Shown here: in pieces, positions 48,139 through 57,544 of the stretch
Position numbering within the stretch: position 1 is the stretch's first letter
Layout: each line of letters begins with the position of its first letter
NCBI GenBank assembly: GCA_025354985.1
Contig: JANXLU010000024.1
Coordinates: 47,508 to 111,507 of the forward strand
From: Chloroflexota bacterium
Lineage (GTDB): Bacteria; Chloroflexota; Anaerolineae; J036; Brachytrichaceae
DNA: 64,000 nucleotides
Direction: 5' to 3'
The notes under the pieces: model-generated
The model's input: only the letters and a program-made list of their open reading frames with translations
The model's database searches: none
Told to the model about the DNA's origin: nothing
Translations under genes and position numbers: made by a program

Positions 48139-48819
48139 CTACTTATTTAAGCTCATTACGTAGGCAATCACGTTTGCGATTTGCTGCGGGGTCAGCTTCT
48201 TTTCGTCGCCAAAAGCGGTCATGGTCAGCTTTGGATTTTCGCCTTCCGGTGTGGAACCATGTTCAATGAACAAATCAAGATTGGTGATGGTGACCTTTGG
48301 GTCATGATCGATCAAGGTTTCATCAATCGGATTCAATACAGGTACCGTGCCATCCTTGGAACCCGGATTGTCCTTGCCAACCTTTCCCTGGTCACCATGG
48401 CATTTCTGGCAGTTGTCTGTAAATACCTTTGCGCCCGCCACAACGTCTCCCTTTAGGTTCGCTGCAGCACCGGGTCCGCCTGCGTTGCTCGGTCTTGCAG
48501 GTTCTACGGCAGCGGGTTCGGGTGTAGCAGTCGGCACTTTTTTGGCCGCGGTCGCGGTTGGTGGAACCGCAGTTGGCGTTGGTGCCTTGGTCGGGGGCAC
48601 CGCTGTCGCAGTTGGCACGGGTGTGGGCGGCACTGCCGTTGCCGTTGGCACTGGAGTCGGCGGAACAGCGGTTGCCGTCGGCACCGGTGTCGGTGGAACC
48701 GCAGTCGCAGTTGGCAAGGGTGTTGGTGGAACTGCGGTTGGAGCTGGCGTGGCGGCGGCGCATGCGGCCAAAAGCCAAATGCTCAACCCAGCCGCCACTA
48801 ATTTGTTGTTGTTTGTCAT
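48139..48819 (-). CDS. Lipoprotein c-type cytochrome with a Pro-Thr repeat tether
   Basis: 226 residues from ATG 48819. A signal peptide ends in the lipobox LLAAC, so the protein is lipid-anchored outside the membrane. Residues 25-100 are a Pro/Thr/Ala/Val repeat of 11 residues (PTATAVPPTPV), forming an extended tether. The mono-heme domain follows, with CQKCHGDQGK as heme site and a Met in KLTMTAFGD as probable sixth ligand. It carries electrons outside the cell membrane. It lies directly after the EB_dh-type heme protein and Rieske/cytochrome b genes and is their likely electron acceptor. Confidence 0.88.
   Translation of the reverse strand: MTNNNKLVAAGLSIWLLAACAAATPAPTAVPPTPLPTATAVPPTPVPTATAVPPTPVPTATAVPPTPVPTATAVPPTKAPTPTAVPPTATAAKKVPTATPEPAAVEPARPSNAGGPGAAANLKGDVVAGAKVFTDNCQKCHGDQGKVGKDNPGSKDGTVPVLNPIDETLIDHDPKVTITNLDLFIEHGSTPEGENPKLTMTAFGDEKKLTPQQIANVIAYVMSLNK
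48557..48750 (-). repeat. 33-base tandem repeat in the cytochrome c gene
   Basis: Roughly five to six imperfect copies of a 33-base unit encoding the 11-residue tether motif. The copies differ mostly at third codon positions, which suggests selection on the protein sequence after expansion. Confidence 0.75.
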
Positions 48820-48821
48820 GG

Positions 48822-49799
48822 TTATCTCCAAGCCAGCGTCAGAGTATCAGGAACGGTTTTGTGATCCTCGTCCTGCGCGTTGTCCCATACGGCCAATCCA
48901 AAGGGAGTCGCCTTTGTAGGAATAAATTTCACATCATCATCGTTGCCGGTATCGAGAGCGCGGCTGAGCACCAGCGTCCACTTGCCGTTTGCCCAAGTTC
49001 CTTTTGCGCTCACGTCGCTGCGCGACCCGTCCCACGGCGATACGACAAAAGCTGGTATGCGCGCGCCTGGGGTCAGTTTGCCGAGGTCGATAGGCACTTC
49101 ATCTCCCGCCAGAATGAACTTGGCAGTCGGGCCGTTTTTGCTCATATAAATCGGAGCGTTGTTCTCCTTGTTCTGATTGTTGACGCTACCGCCCTTGGTG
49201 GACTTATCTGCGAGGCGACCGGTAGTCGTGATGAAGGGCTGCACTCCAATGGACAGGTCATCAGCCTGACCCACGACGCCGGATTGACCGGCCTGCCAAT
49301 GCCAGAGATCAAGCGTTTGAGCCTTGTTGTCAACCGCCATCTCCCATTTGGCTTTGTCCGGGTCACTGTTGTGACACGCAGCCGCACAACTCTTGCTGGC
49401 GAATTCGGCATTGTTGCCAACTGGGAATATCAGAGAGAAGCGATCCTGTTCCTCGCTGCGCTTGAACGCCTTGCCGTCAAACGTCCAGGCACGACGCAGC
49501 ACATTTTCCGTGGCGTCCGTCCATTCTGCGCGGAAGGCGATGGTCTTGCCGTCATGCACGGCTTGAACAGTAACCTTTGGCCCATCGGCTTCGCCTTTTT
49601 CAAGGCCCTTTGTAGCCACTTCCGTTTTGGGTGCGTTGCTCCAAACAGATGCGGCAGCATCCATTGAAATCGCGTCTACTTTTACCGCCGTCAGAGTGTT
49701 GGGAGGCGAAGCCGCTCCCGGACCACCTGCCGCGCATGATGAGATCAAGGCGGCCGCAGACAAAAGTCCACTAATTGCTGTAATGTGTTTTGGGTTCAT
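48822..49799 (-). CDS. Ethylbenzene dehydrogenase-related heme-binding lipoprotein
   Basis: 325 residues. The signal peptide ends at the lipobox ALISSC. The body resembles the EB_dh (DUF heme-binding) domain: an early segment KVTVQAVHDGKTIAFRAEWTD, a c-type heme-like motif CAAACH (C-x3-C-H, one residue longer than usual) with following NSDPDKAKWEM, and WHWQAG. Proteins of this type bind heme outside the membrane and pass electrons to or from respiratory complexes. It is encoded between cytochrome b (78 bases upstream) and the cytochrome c lipoprotein, so it is likely an extra subunit of that electron-transfer chain. Confidence 0.8.
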   Translation of the reverse strand: MNPKHITAISGLLSAAALISSCAAGGPGAASPPNTLTAVKVDAISMDAAASVWSNAPKTEVATKGLEKGEADGPKVTVQAVHDGKTIAFRAEWTDATENVLRRAWTFDGKAFKRSEEQDRFSLIFPVGNNAEFASKSCAAACHNSDPDKAKWEMAVDNKAQTLDLWHWQAGQSGVVGQADDLSIGVQPFITTTGRLADKSTKGGSVNNQNKENNAPIYMSKNGPTAKFILAGDEVPIDLGKLTPGARIPAFVVSPWDGSRSDVSAKGTWANGKWTLVLSRALDTGNDDDVKFIPTKATPFGLAVWDNAQDEDHKTVPDTLTLAWR

Positions 49800-49877
49800 T
49801 GAAATTTGGTCTCCTCACTTTGTGTTTTTTACTACTGTGGTTTTGATAACAGGAAAGGTTCAATGTGTGTTTGGCGC

Positions 49878-50948
49878 CTAGGTAAACGACAGCGCCGTTA
49901 ATATGACGATGGCGCCAACGTAGAAAATTCCAGCTGCAGTGGTTACGGGCTTTTTCCAGGGCCGGCGTTCCGCGCTCCGGTCCACAAATGGCAGCGCGAT
50001 CATGCAGCCAAAGATAAACAGCGGAATTAACACGGTTGCAATCGATTCAAGCGCACCCGGGAAGTATCGGAGCAGTTGGAAGAAAAACAGGAAATACCAC
50101 TCCGGACGCGGCACATAGTTTGTGTTGGTTGGGTCGGCGGGAAACTCCAACGGTGCACCTTTGATGGCACTCAGATAGACCAGCAACCCGGCGATGCCTG
50201 CCGCCAGCACTGCCACTTGGAGCAGAAAATTTGGAAAAAGTGGAACGCGGGCGCGCACCTCAGGTTTGGCAGCAGGGTCAAGCGGCCCGGAAATACCGTG
50301 CTTCTTGAGCTGGGAAAGGTGCACTGCAGTAAATAGCGTGATCGAAAGTGGAAGGATTAGCACGTGCGTGGCGAAGAACCGCGTCAGCGTAAACTGACCC
50401 TGTATTGGCCCGCCCCGCATGAGCTGGGACAGGTATCCGCCAATAACTGGAACCGATCCCGCTATTTCCGTACCCACGCGCGTGGCCCAATATCCGCGTT
50501 GATCCCACGGGAGCAAATACCCGGTGAAACCAAAGCCAAGGCAAATCAGCAGTAGTACCACGCCTGAAAGCCAGTTCACTTCGCGGGGCTTTTTATACGC
50601 TCCAAATATATACGTGCGAAACATGTGCAGCACTGTCAGCACGACCACTGCGCTTGCCCCCCAATGATGGACGCCGCGCACAAGCCATCCCAGCGGCAAT
50701 TGGTAGGTGATGAAATCAACGCTGTCATAGGCGCCTGCCGTGCTGGGGTCGTAATAGAACATCATCATGATGCCCGTCATGGCCTGAAGCACAAATGCGA
50801 CCAGGGTGACGCTTCCCAACAGATACATTGGATTGCGGGCAACATGTGCCGGAACGGTCGCGTCAGTGATTGCCTGGATGTCGCTGACGAGATGTGTGCG
50901 CTCCTCCACCCACTGATTAATTGAGTCGGTGCTGATGCTTTTGTTCAT
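49878..50948 (-). CDS. Cytochrome b of a bc-type complex
   Basis: 356 residues from ATG 50948. About eight membrane helices. Heme ligands are the His pairs in GVHHWGASAVVVLTVLHMFR and in the later ATHVLILPLSITLFTAVHL. The quinol site motif PEWY is in VPRPEWYFLFFFQLLRYFPG, and GFTGYLLPWDQRGYWAT is typical. One gene joins the b6-like part and the subunit-IV-like part. It oxidises quinol and passes electrons to the Rieske protein encoded just upstream (10 bases). Confidence 0.92.
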   Translation of the reverse strand: MNKSISTDSINQWVEERTHLVSDIQAITDATVPAHVARNPMYLLGSVTLVAFVLQAMTGIMMMFYYDPSTAGAYDSVDFITYQLPLGWLVRGVHHWGASAVVVLTVLHMFRTYIFGAYKKPREVNWLSGVVLLLICLGFGFTGYLLPWDQRGYWATRVGTEIAGSVPVIGGYLSQLMRGGPIQGQFTLTRFFATHVLILPLSITLFTAVHLSQLKKHGISGPLDPAAKPEVRARVPLFPNFLLQVAVLAAGIAGLLVYLSAIKGAPLEFPADPTNTNYVPRPEWYFLFFFQLLRYFPGALESIATVLIPLFIFGCMIALPFVDRSAERRPWKKPVTTAAGIFYVGAIVILTALSFT

Positions 50949-50958
50949 GGCCTGTGGG

Positions 50959-51480
50959 TTAAAGGTGGGCCCAGAGCGAACCCTGGTCAATCTTGCTTTG
51001 CAAAGCGCGCAACGGTTTGGGTGGGGGGCCGCTGACTACCGCACCATCACGCGCGAATACGGCCGCGTGACAGTGGCATTCAAATTGGTTATCGGCTGCC
51101 ATCCACTGCACGCTGCATCCCAGATGTGTGCAGGTTCCGTCCAAAACCGTGTAATTTTTGCCGTCATCGGTAAATGCATAAAGTGCTCCCTTATCTTCGA
51201 CATCGAGCCAGGCATCCTTCGCCTTCAGCGCATAGCTCACTTGGTGCACCGAACCGACGCCGAACTCGCTCAGCTTGCCAAGAGCCACCCAATTGACCGT
51301 TCGCGGTTCAAATGAGTTACCTGCAAGGAAGCGTCCCGCTGTGGACACCGTTCCAAGTGTCGATACTCCCGTGACAGACCAAAACAGCAGGGACAGCAAT
51401 GTCCTGCGCGGCATTTTTGTGTTGGTTGATACGTTCTGACCAGTTTGAACTTGGGTTTGGGTGTAGTTTACGTTGCTCAT
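50959..51480 (-). CDS. qcrA: Rieske iron-sulfur protein of a bc-type complex
   Basis: 173 residues. One N-terminal membrane helix (RRTLLSLLFWSVTGVSTLG), with a twin-Arg-like start at PRRTL, then the Rieske domain. Cluster ligands are in CTHLGC and CHCH, each motif giving one Cys and one His. It takes electrons from quinol at the cytochrome b site. It is the first gene of a four-gene run with cytochrome b, an EB_dh-type heme protein and a cytochrome c. Confidence 0.92.
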   Translation of the reverse strand: MSNVNYTQTQVQTGQNVSTNTKMPRRTLLSLLFWSVTGVSTLGTVSTAGRFLAGNSFEPRTVNWVALGKLSEFGVGSVHQVSYALKAKDAWLDVEDKGALYAFTDDGKNYTVLDGTCTHLGCSVQWMAADNQFECHCHAAVFARDGAVVSGPPPKPLRALQSKIDQGSLWAHL

Positions 51481-51932
51481 AGTTTGCGGTTATTGGTCTA
51501 TAGGTTCAGATTGCAGACAAATTGCAATAACTCTGCGCACTTGGCGCTCCGGTCGGAACCGTACTGGCTTTAGCCTTCTTAAAACTATGTGAATGTTATT
51601 GGCAAAGCTTAGGCTATTGTGAATCTTCTTATACTTTTGGATCCACTATATCGGATAGTTGCTGTCTAAACAGTGCCTGATGGTGTATTATTCCTATACC
51701 TAAAGATTGAAAAGCTTACTTCTTTAATGCTGTAAGGGACGCAATTAGCATCACTAAGGGTTCACGCTGAGCTAATTCTTTTCTTATTAACGTCTTGCAT
51801 GCGATAATTGGATTGCGAGGCTGATATTTCGTTGTAAAAGAACCATTTCATGCCGACGACCATGGTTCATCGTGACAATCAAGGCGTGGGGAGGGTGAAT
51901 AACTTGCTGTATAATTAGAAAGTTCAAAAATC
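51481..51932. other. AT-rich intergenic region between qcrA and tRNA-Lys
   Basis: About 450 bases, visibly lower in GC than the rest, with no supportable protein frame. It should hold the qcrA promoter (a TATAGA box on the minus strand at 51497-51502, with TTGCAA 19 bases upstream) and the tRNA promoter (TATAAT at 51910-51915). A dyad TTGCA-N7-TGCAA lies at 51511-51527 and another, GAACCAT-N15-ATGGTTC, at 51840-51868. No known RNA family is recognised. Confidence 0.5.
51511..51527. promoter_or_regulatory. Dyad in the qcrA promoter region (possible operator)
   Basis: TTGCA-N7-TGCAA, perfect over five bases each side, sits between the weak -35-like and -10-like boxes upstream of the Rieske gene. 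It could bind a dimeric regulator controlling the respiratory branch. Nothing else supports this. Confidence 0.25.
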
Positions 51933-52005
51933 GGTCCGCTAGCTCAACTGGCAGAGCAACTGACTCTTAATCAGTGGGTTGTAGGTTCAAGTCCTACGCG
52001 GATCA
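51933..52005 (+). tRNA. tRNA-Lys (anticodon CTT)
   Basis: The cloverleaf folds well. The acceptor arm GGTCCGC pairs with GCGGATC (one G-U), and the D arm is GCTC. The anticodon stem CTGA/TCAG encloses the loop CTCTTAA with anticodon CTT, and the T arm is GTAGG-TTCAAGT-CCTAC. The discriminator is A and CCA is not encoded. A TATAAT box lies about 18 bases upstream. Confidence 0.95.
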
Positions 52006-52072
52006 TGCAAACATTAGGGCAGGCTTTGAAATAACGGCTTGCCCTTTTTGTATTTTCGGACACAATAGTGTC

Positions 52073-53527
52073 ATGGATGGGATACAGATTGCAGCCGGTG
52101 TCGTCTTGCTCTTGAACTTGGCTGCTTGTTCCCGGCCAAGCGTTGAAGGTCCGACGTTACTCCCCACTCGCGCGGTAAGTGGCGCGCCGCAGGTGATGAT
52201 CACGCCAGCGGCGGAGCTGACGCGCGCAAATAATTCAAGTCAACATTGCGACAGCACAGTATTAAGCAGCGGTACCTCAGCCAATACCGATTTGTCAACC
52301 GGCAAAACGGGCCAGGTTGTATATGTAAACCGCGACGGCAACATTGCGCTCTTGGATCCCACGAGCAACGCCTCGTCGCTTGTAACAACGGATGCAAGTG
52401 TGCGCCCTGTAGGTGGAATACAGCGCACCTACAAATATCCTACGTTTTCAAACGATGCGCGCGCATTGCTGTTCGTAAGTCTTGAAGTGGATCAAGATGC
52501 GCCGGCCATGACGAGCACCGTAATTGTTGCAGAGGCCGTGGAACGGCCACGTCTGTCCAGCGTTTATTCAACCGATGAAAATATTCCATATGTGGATTGG
52601 TCGCCTGATGACAGCCTTGTAGCCGCGTTGACGATTAATCCCACGCGCGGTGAGGTTCAGGTTATTCCACGGACGGGCGGTGTCAGCCGGGTATTTGGGG
52701 CGGGCGCTTCTGCATATTGGAACTGGCGCAGAGATTCAAAAGCCATGGTGGCCCACCTGGATGGAAGCATGTCCAACAATCCAGGCTCATATTTGTCGCT
52801 CGGTGATGCCAGGGCGAACACGGGTGACAGACTGGCCCTGATGCCGGGCAACTTTCAAAGTCCGCAGTTTTCGCCGGATGGGAAAACAATCCTAGTCGTG
52901 AAGAGTAACGCTGCCGCCGGTCAGTTGATACTGGCGGATGCCACCGGATCGCAGTTGTGTGAGTTGGCTTCCTTGCAGTCAGGCGCGTTTTTTGCATGGT
53001 CACCGGATGGGCGCAAAATCGCATACATGGATACGACGTCACCGATGTTTGCCGCGGCCCCGATTGAGGTGATCGACCTTCCGACAGGCAAAACCACAGA
53101 GCTCACCGGCGAGTTTGCGGCCTTTTTCTGGTCTCCTGACAGCACCATGCTGGCCGCCTATTCCATTGACCAGGGCGATCACTTTCTCGATTTTGATTCA
53201 GGTAAGGCGGTTTCCCGGGCAACTCCTAGTGAGGTTGGCAAGATAGCGCTTTTACATCTGGACGTGATTGACGTTGCAAGCACCTTTCGCACCACGATTG
53301 CAGATACCATTCCAACCAGGGATTTTGTCCAGTTGCTTGGCTTTTTTGACCAGTATTCTCGGGCACTAACACCCTGGTCGCCAGACAGCACGCGCTTGGC
53401 GTTTTCAAGCATGGCGCCACTGCGCGCCACGAGCGATATTGTAGTTGCCACGTTGCCAACCGGCCGCGCCCCGGCCACTCTGGCCAGGGTGGCCGATGGC
53501 ACCCTGGCATTCTGGTCGCCGCGATAA
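52073..53527 (+). CDS. TolB/WD40-like beta-propeller lipoprotein (first of a pair)
   Basis: 484 residues from ATG 52073. A signal peptide ends at LLNLAAC, a lipobox, so it is anchored outside the membrane. The body carries repeated propeller strands with the TolB-like motif W-S-P-D/D-G: VDWSPDDSLVAAL, QFSPDGKTILVV, FAWSPDGRKIAYM, FFWSPDSTMLAAY and TPWSPDSTRLAF. Function unknown; such proteins bind partners or sugars. The next gene encodes a paralogue. The longer open frame from 51974 begins within the tRNA and is rejected. Confidence 0.75.
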   Translation: MDGIQIAAGVVLLLNLAACSRPSVEGPTLLPTRAVSGAPQVMITPAAELTRANNSSQHCDSTVLSSGTSANTDLSTGKTGQVVYVNRDGNIALLDPTSNASSLVTTDASVRPVGGIQRTYKYPTFSNDARALLFVSLEVDQDAPAMTSTVIVAEAVERPRLSSVYSTDENIPYVDWSPDDSLVAALTINPTRGEVQVIPRTGGVSRVFGAGASAYWNWRRDSKAMVAHLDGSMSNNPGSYLSLGDARANTGDRLALMPGNFQSPQFSPDGKTILVVKSNAAAGQLILADATGSQLCELASLQSGAFFAWSPDGRKIAYMDTTSPMFAAAPIEVIDLPTGKTTELTGEFAAFFWSPDSTMLAAYSIDQGDHFLDFDSGKAVSRATPSEVGKIALLHLDVIDVASTFRTTIADTIPTRDFVQLLGFFDQYSRALTPWSPDSTRLAFSSMAPLRATSDIVVATLPTGRAPATLARVADGTLAFWSPR

Positions 53528-53600
53528 CTCCCCTGTCACCCCGTCATCATGGCATGTTGTGCCTTCTCTCATGAAGTGGGCTAAACTGTCTTGCAATCGC

Positions 53601-55193
53601 ATGAAACGAAAATTGTTTTTCACCGCCTCTATCGCAATCGTATTCGCAGGATGTGCAAGTGGACCAATTACCGTAACCGGGAATCGCGTTGAAATTCCAC
53701 AACAATATCGTATGGCGCAGGCGAGCCTGTTGACGACCTTTGAACGCCGCTCAGGCAGGATTGCCGTAATAAGTGATAGTGGAAACGTGGAAGTAATGGA
53801 CCAGACCGGTGGTGGCATCGTGAAGGTTACCAAGGATGCGTCTCCTGCGGGATCCGCGCGCGGAAAATTGAGCACGGAGTATCAATTGCCCGTATGGTCG
53901 CCAGACGGCCAAAGCCTGGCCTTTGTTGAAACCGTGTTGCAAAAACCCGTGGCAAGCACAATTGTGGAGCTTCAGCCGAATTCCGTGACCATCGAACGTG
54001 GCGATCAAAGTAAGAGTTTTGAGGTGGGCGGAGGTGGTTCCGCATCAGCCCGGACCACCCAGGGCGGTCAATCGTCGGTAGGTCGCGGACTGCGCGAAAA
54101 CCGGGCACCCGACAAAACAACGGTTGAAAAGCAGCCGGATCGTGTCGTGATTGAACGCGGCCTCGGGAAAGGCGATTTGCAATCCTCTGCGCTTTATGTG
54201 GCAAAGCTTGATGGCAAGGCGCCGTTGTTGGAAGTGTTTCAGTCCAAACAAGACAATGTCAGTTATATGGATTGGTCGCCGGACGGCACGCAGCTGGCCT
54301 TTTTACAGGACAATGATTCAACTGGAACAAAGCTAAATATCGTGGGCTGGGAAGGTGGCAGTCCAAGAGAAATTGCATCCGGAGCAGCGGCCGCCTGGAA
54401 TTGGAATCCCGATGGCAGGACGTTAATGACGCGCGTTGACACAGGATCGGCCCGCGGATTTTCATCGCTGTCGATTGTGGATGCGGATACCGCCCGCTCA
54501 GTTCCAATTGCACAACGCGTCGCAGTGCCGTTTGGTGCGCCAAATTTCTCGCCGGATGGCGGATATATGGTGACCGCGCAGGTCAACCAAGACGGTCCGA
54601 GTGATCTGATTTTGGCTGATCGCGACGGACGGGTGGTTCGAAAGTTGGCGGCATTTACCGGGCGCATTGCGTTTGCCTGGTCGCCAACTGGCGCCAAGGT
54701 CGCCTATGTGGTCCGCGAGAACCCAACCCAGCGGGGCGGGGCGCTAAAGATTCTTGACGTAAATACCGGCGTTGAAAAGGTGATCAGTCAGTTTCCCGTG
54801 AGCGCATTTTTCTGGGCGCCGGACGGCACGCGCCTCGCCACGTTCAGTGCCATGCGTCCGGCCGACGTTTCGCCCGATTTCCCGGGCATGGTTTTGCTAA
54901 GCCAGCGCGCCACCAATTTCGTGCAGCTGGCCACGGTGGACATAGCGACCGGGGCCGCACGCAAGCTGTTTGTGTTTGAGCCTACGGCAGCGCTTGGAAC
55001 CGTGCTCAATGAATTTGATCGGTACAGCCGGGGCATGAACATTTGGTCCCCGGATGGCAAAAGGCTCGTTTTTTCTTTGGCCTGGGACGGGGGAACTGGC
55101 TTGGAAGAATACGTGATTGAAACCGAGGCGACCGGGAGCATTTACCCACGCATTTTGACGATGGGTAGCATCGCGGTTTGGTCACCCAAGTAG
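53601..55193 (+). CDS. TolB/WD40-like beta-propeller lipoprotein (second of a pair)
   Basis: 530 residues from ATG 53601 (MKRKLFFTASIAIVFAGC), with a lipobox at FAGC. It shares strand motifs with its neighbour (QLPVWSPDGQSLAFV, YMDWSPDGTQLAFL, NFSPDGGYMVTA, MNIWSPDGKRLVFS), including nearly identical ends (both finish in a final strand reading WSP plus one or two residues), which points to tandem duplication. An insert of about 60 charged and Gly-rich residues near 130-190 separates early strands. The role is unknown. It ends one base before the convergent rho gene. Confidence 0.75.
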   Translation: MKRKLFFTASIAIVFAGCASGPITVTGNRVEIPQQYRMAQASLLTTFERRSGRIAVISDSGNVEVMDQTGGGIVKVTKDASPAGSARGKLSTEYQLPVWSPDGQSLAFVETVLQKPVASTIVELQPNSVTIERGDQSKSFEVGGGGSASARTTQGGQSSVGRGLRENRAPDKTTVEKQPDRVVIERGLGKGDLQSSALYVAKLDGKAPLLEVFQSKQDNVSYMDWSPDGTQLAFLQDNDSTGTKLNIVGWEGGSPREIASGAAAAWNWNPDGRTLMTRVDTGSARGFSSLSIVDADTARSVPIAQRVAVPFGAPNFSPDGGYMVTAQVNQDGPSDLILADRDGRVVRKLAAFTGRIAFAWSPTGAKVAYVVRENPTQRGGALKILDVNTGVEKVISQFPVSAFFWAPDGTRLATFSAMRPADVSPDFPGMVLLSQRATNFVQLATVDIATGAARKLFVFEPTAALGTVLNEFDRYSRGMNIWSPDGKRLVFSLAWDGGTGLEEYVIETEATGSIYPRILTMGSIAVWSPK

Positions 55194-55194
55194 A

Positions 55195-57318
55195 CTATGC
55201 GGTTAGCGAAGTCAGGAACTCTTCGTTGCTCTTTGTGCGGTTAAATCGGGACAGGAACGCATCCATCGCCTGACCAATTTCATAGCCGGCGCCTTGCGGT
55301 TGGGGCAACGTGAGCTGTGTCCACATCCGGCGCATCATATACGTGCGCGCAACGGTTTTTTCGCCAAGCAGCAGGTCATCGCGACGCGTACCACTGCGTT
55401 CAATGTCAATGGCCGGGAAGACGCGCCTATCCGCCAGGCGGCGGGAAAGGTGCAACTCCTGGTTGCCCGTACCTTTGAACTCTTCAAAGATAAAGTCGTC
55501 CATGCGGCTACCAGTGTCCACTAATACCGTGGCAATGATCGTCAGGCTTCCGCCCTCTTCAATCTTTCGCGCGGCGCCAAAGAACTCCTTGGGCGGATAC
55601 ATGGCGGCGGGATCAACGCCGCCGGACAATGTTCGCCCCGATGACGGAACAACCAGGTTATAGGCGCGGCTTAGACGGGTGAGCGAATCAAGCAAAATGA
55701 CCACGTCCCGACCGCCTTCGACCAGGCGTTTGGCCCGCGCGAGCACCATTTCGGCCACGCGCACGTGATTTTGCACCGGTTCATCAAACGTCGAGGAGAT
55801 AACCTCGCCATCAACGGAGCGATCCATGTCAGTGGCTTCTTCCGGGCGCTCCGCAATCAGTGCGACCATAAGATGCGTGTCCCGGTAGTGGGCGCTGATG
55901 GCATTGGCTATGTCCTTCAAGATGGTGGTTTTGCCCACTTTTGGCGGCGCCACAATCAAGCCACGCTGACCTTTGCCAATTGGTGCAATCAAGTTGATCA
56001 ACCGTGTGCTGAGCTTGGTCACACCCTGTTCAAGGTCATATAGCTCCTGGGGAAATATTGGCGTGAGCTTTTGAAAATTTGGTCGGTCCTTGCCTGCTTC
56101 GGGGTCGTTTCCATTTACCGCCTCAACCCTCAACAAGCTATAGTATTTTTCGTTGTCTTTGGGCGCGCGAACTTGGCCAAACACCATGTCGCCCATGCGC
56201 AATCCAAAGCGGCGAATTTGGGATGGCGAGACATAAATATCTTCCGGGCCCGGCAAATAGTGCTCGGCGCGCAGGAAACCCACGTTCTCGTCGATAACAT
56301 CCAAAACACCACCACGATACTCCAGCCCTTGCTTCTCGGCTTGTGCACGCAGTAACGCCACAATCAGGTCGTCCTTCTTGAGTTTGCTAAAGCCCTGAAC
56401 GGCCATATTCTTGGCTCGGTCACGTAGCTCATGCAGCGTTTCTTTGTCCAGTTGCTGCATGTCAAAGAAGCGCCGTGGTCGGGCCTGCAGGGGCGCGGCG
56501 GAGGATGGTGCCTCGTTGTACTCGTCTGATACCGGTTTCGCCCGGTTATTAGATGTGGAGAAATCCCGGGGCGGGTCGTCCGGACCGGCCGGGTTGCGGG
56601 GCGGGCGAGACTGGGCAGGCGCTGATGGTGCGTTTTCGTCGCGGTTCCACCGATCCCGATTGCGGGGCGGCTGCTGGGGCGATTGAGCTGCGCCGGTGCC
56701 GTCAAATTCACCGTTTCGCCGCCAACGCTGAGGCTGTTGAGTGGGCTGCGCCGGTTTTTCAGCCGTGTCATCCGGTGAAATGCGCCGCTGCGTGGTTGGG
56801 CGTGATGATACCGGGGTGGATTCACCATACTCGTCAACAGTCACAGCGGGCACCGGACTGTCGTTTTTCTCGTCGCTCAGTCGGACAGTTCCGGACGGCA
56901 CCAAAATTGGGTCCTGCGCCGGTGCTCCAACCGGTTCCACTGGGCCATGTGCGGCCTGAACATCAGAGGCGGCCTCCTCTCGTGTCGGTTGTGACGCGCC
57001 TGTGGTCTCGCTTGCTCCAAGCGTCTCAACAGGAATGGGGGCTTCCAATGAAGTGGCGTCCAGCTTTGGCTGAGTGGCTTCATCGGGTTGGGCGCTGAGT
57101 GCGGGATGACCGTGCGCTTCAGGCTGCTGAGGAATTTCTTCAACTGCTTGGATCTCCCCGGCAACTTCAGGTGTTGTAAGCGATGAGACGTCAAGTACTG
57201 GCGGTGCAATCAGCGCGGTCGCGTTTGCCGAATTCGATTCGGCTGTGGCTGCTTCTGTGATGATTGAGACAGGTTCTTCGGTACCGGCTTCAGCCGGACT
57301 AGCTTTCTTTCTTGCCAT
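55195..57318 (-). CDS. rho: Transcription termination factor Rho with a long N-terminal extension
   Basis: 707 residues, against about 420 in E. coli. The C-terminal ATPase is intact: [18 protein letters not shown] (Walker A), the [10 protein letters not shown] stretch, [17 protein letters not shown] (Walker B), and [10 protein letters not shown]. The RNA-binding part contains [28 protein letters not shown]. Residues 1 to about 285 are acidic/Pro/Gln/Arg-rich and likely disordered, as in Rho of some high-GC bacteria. It releases RNA polymerase from untranslated RNA. It is convergent with the lipoprotein gene. Confidence 0.95.
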   Translation of the reverse strand: MARKKASPAEAGTEEPVSIITEAATAESNSANATALIAPPVLDVSSLTTPEVAGEIQAVEEIPQQPEAHGHPALSAQPDEATQPKLDATSLEAPIPVETLGASETTGASQPTREEAASDVQAAHGPVEPVGAPAQDPILVPSGTVRLSDEKNDSPVPAVTVDEYGESTPVSSRPTTQRRISPDDTAEKPAQPTQQPQRWRRNGEFDGTGAAQSPQQPPRNRDRWNRDENAPSAPAQSRPPRNPAGPDDPPRDFSTSNNRAKPVSDEYNEAPSSAAPLQARPRRFFDMQQLDKETLHELRDRAKNMAVQGFSKLKKDDLIVALLRAQAEKQGLEYRGGVLDVIDENVGFLRAEHYLPGPEDIYVSPSQIRRFGLRMGDMVFGQVRAPKDNEKYYSLLRVEAVNGNDPEAGKDRPNFQKLTPIFPQELYDLEQGVTKLSTRLINLIAPIGKGQRGLIVAPPKVGKTTILKDIANAISAHYRDTHLMVALIAERPEEATDMDRSVDGEVISSTFDEPVQNHVRVAEMVLARAKRLVEGGRDVVILLDSLTRLSRAYNLVVPSSGRTLSGGVDPAAMYPPKEFFGAARKIEEGGSLTIIATVLVDTGSRMDDFIFEEFKGTGNQELHLSRRLADRRVFPAIDIERSGTRRDDLLLGEKTVARTYMMRRMWTQLTLPQPQGAGYEIGQAMDAFLSRFNRTKSNEEFLTSLTA

Positions 57319-57412
57319 GTGGTTACTGGGAGAATGTCAGACACGATGCACGAACACCGAGACTGTGGATTGTTGGGGTGTCTATGCGCCTGGTCGCACG
57401 TGCGAAGGCAAG

Positions 57413-57486
57413 TCGGGGAACCGGGATTTGAACCCGGGGCCTCACGGTCCCAAACCGTGCGCGCTACCAAACTGCGCCATTCCCCG
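57413..57486 (-). tRNA. tRNA-Pro (anticodon TGG)
   Basis: On the minus strand the acceptor CGGGGAA pairs with TTCCCCG. The D arm is GCGC/GCGC, and the anticodon stem CACGG/CCGTG encloses TTTGGGA, giving anticodon TGG. The T arm is CCGGG-TTCAAAT-CCCGG. The discriminator is A and CCA is not encoded. Confidence 0.95.
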
Positions 57487-57544
57487 ATGCGCAAAGGCGA
57501 ATGAGACGTTCCGGCCCATCGCCAACAGCAAGTGGATTATACCC

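Noticed and set aside
48558..49667. 369-codon plus-strand frame opposite the cytochrome c and EB_dh genes
   Set aside because: The minus strand has signal peptides, heme motifs and repeats; the plus frame crosses both genes and shows no domain.
51974..52072. N-terminal extension of the first beta-propeller lipoprotein
   Set aside because: It would start within tRNA-Lys and hide the signal peptide and lipobox that begin at 52073.
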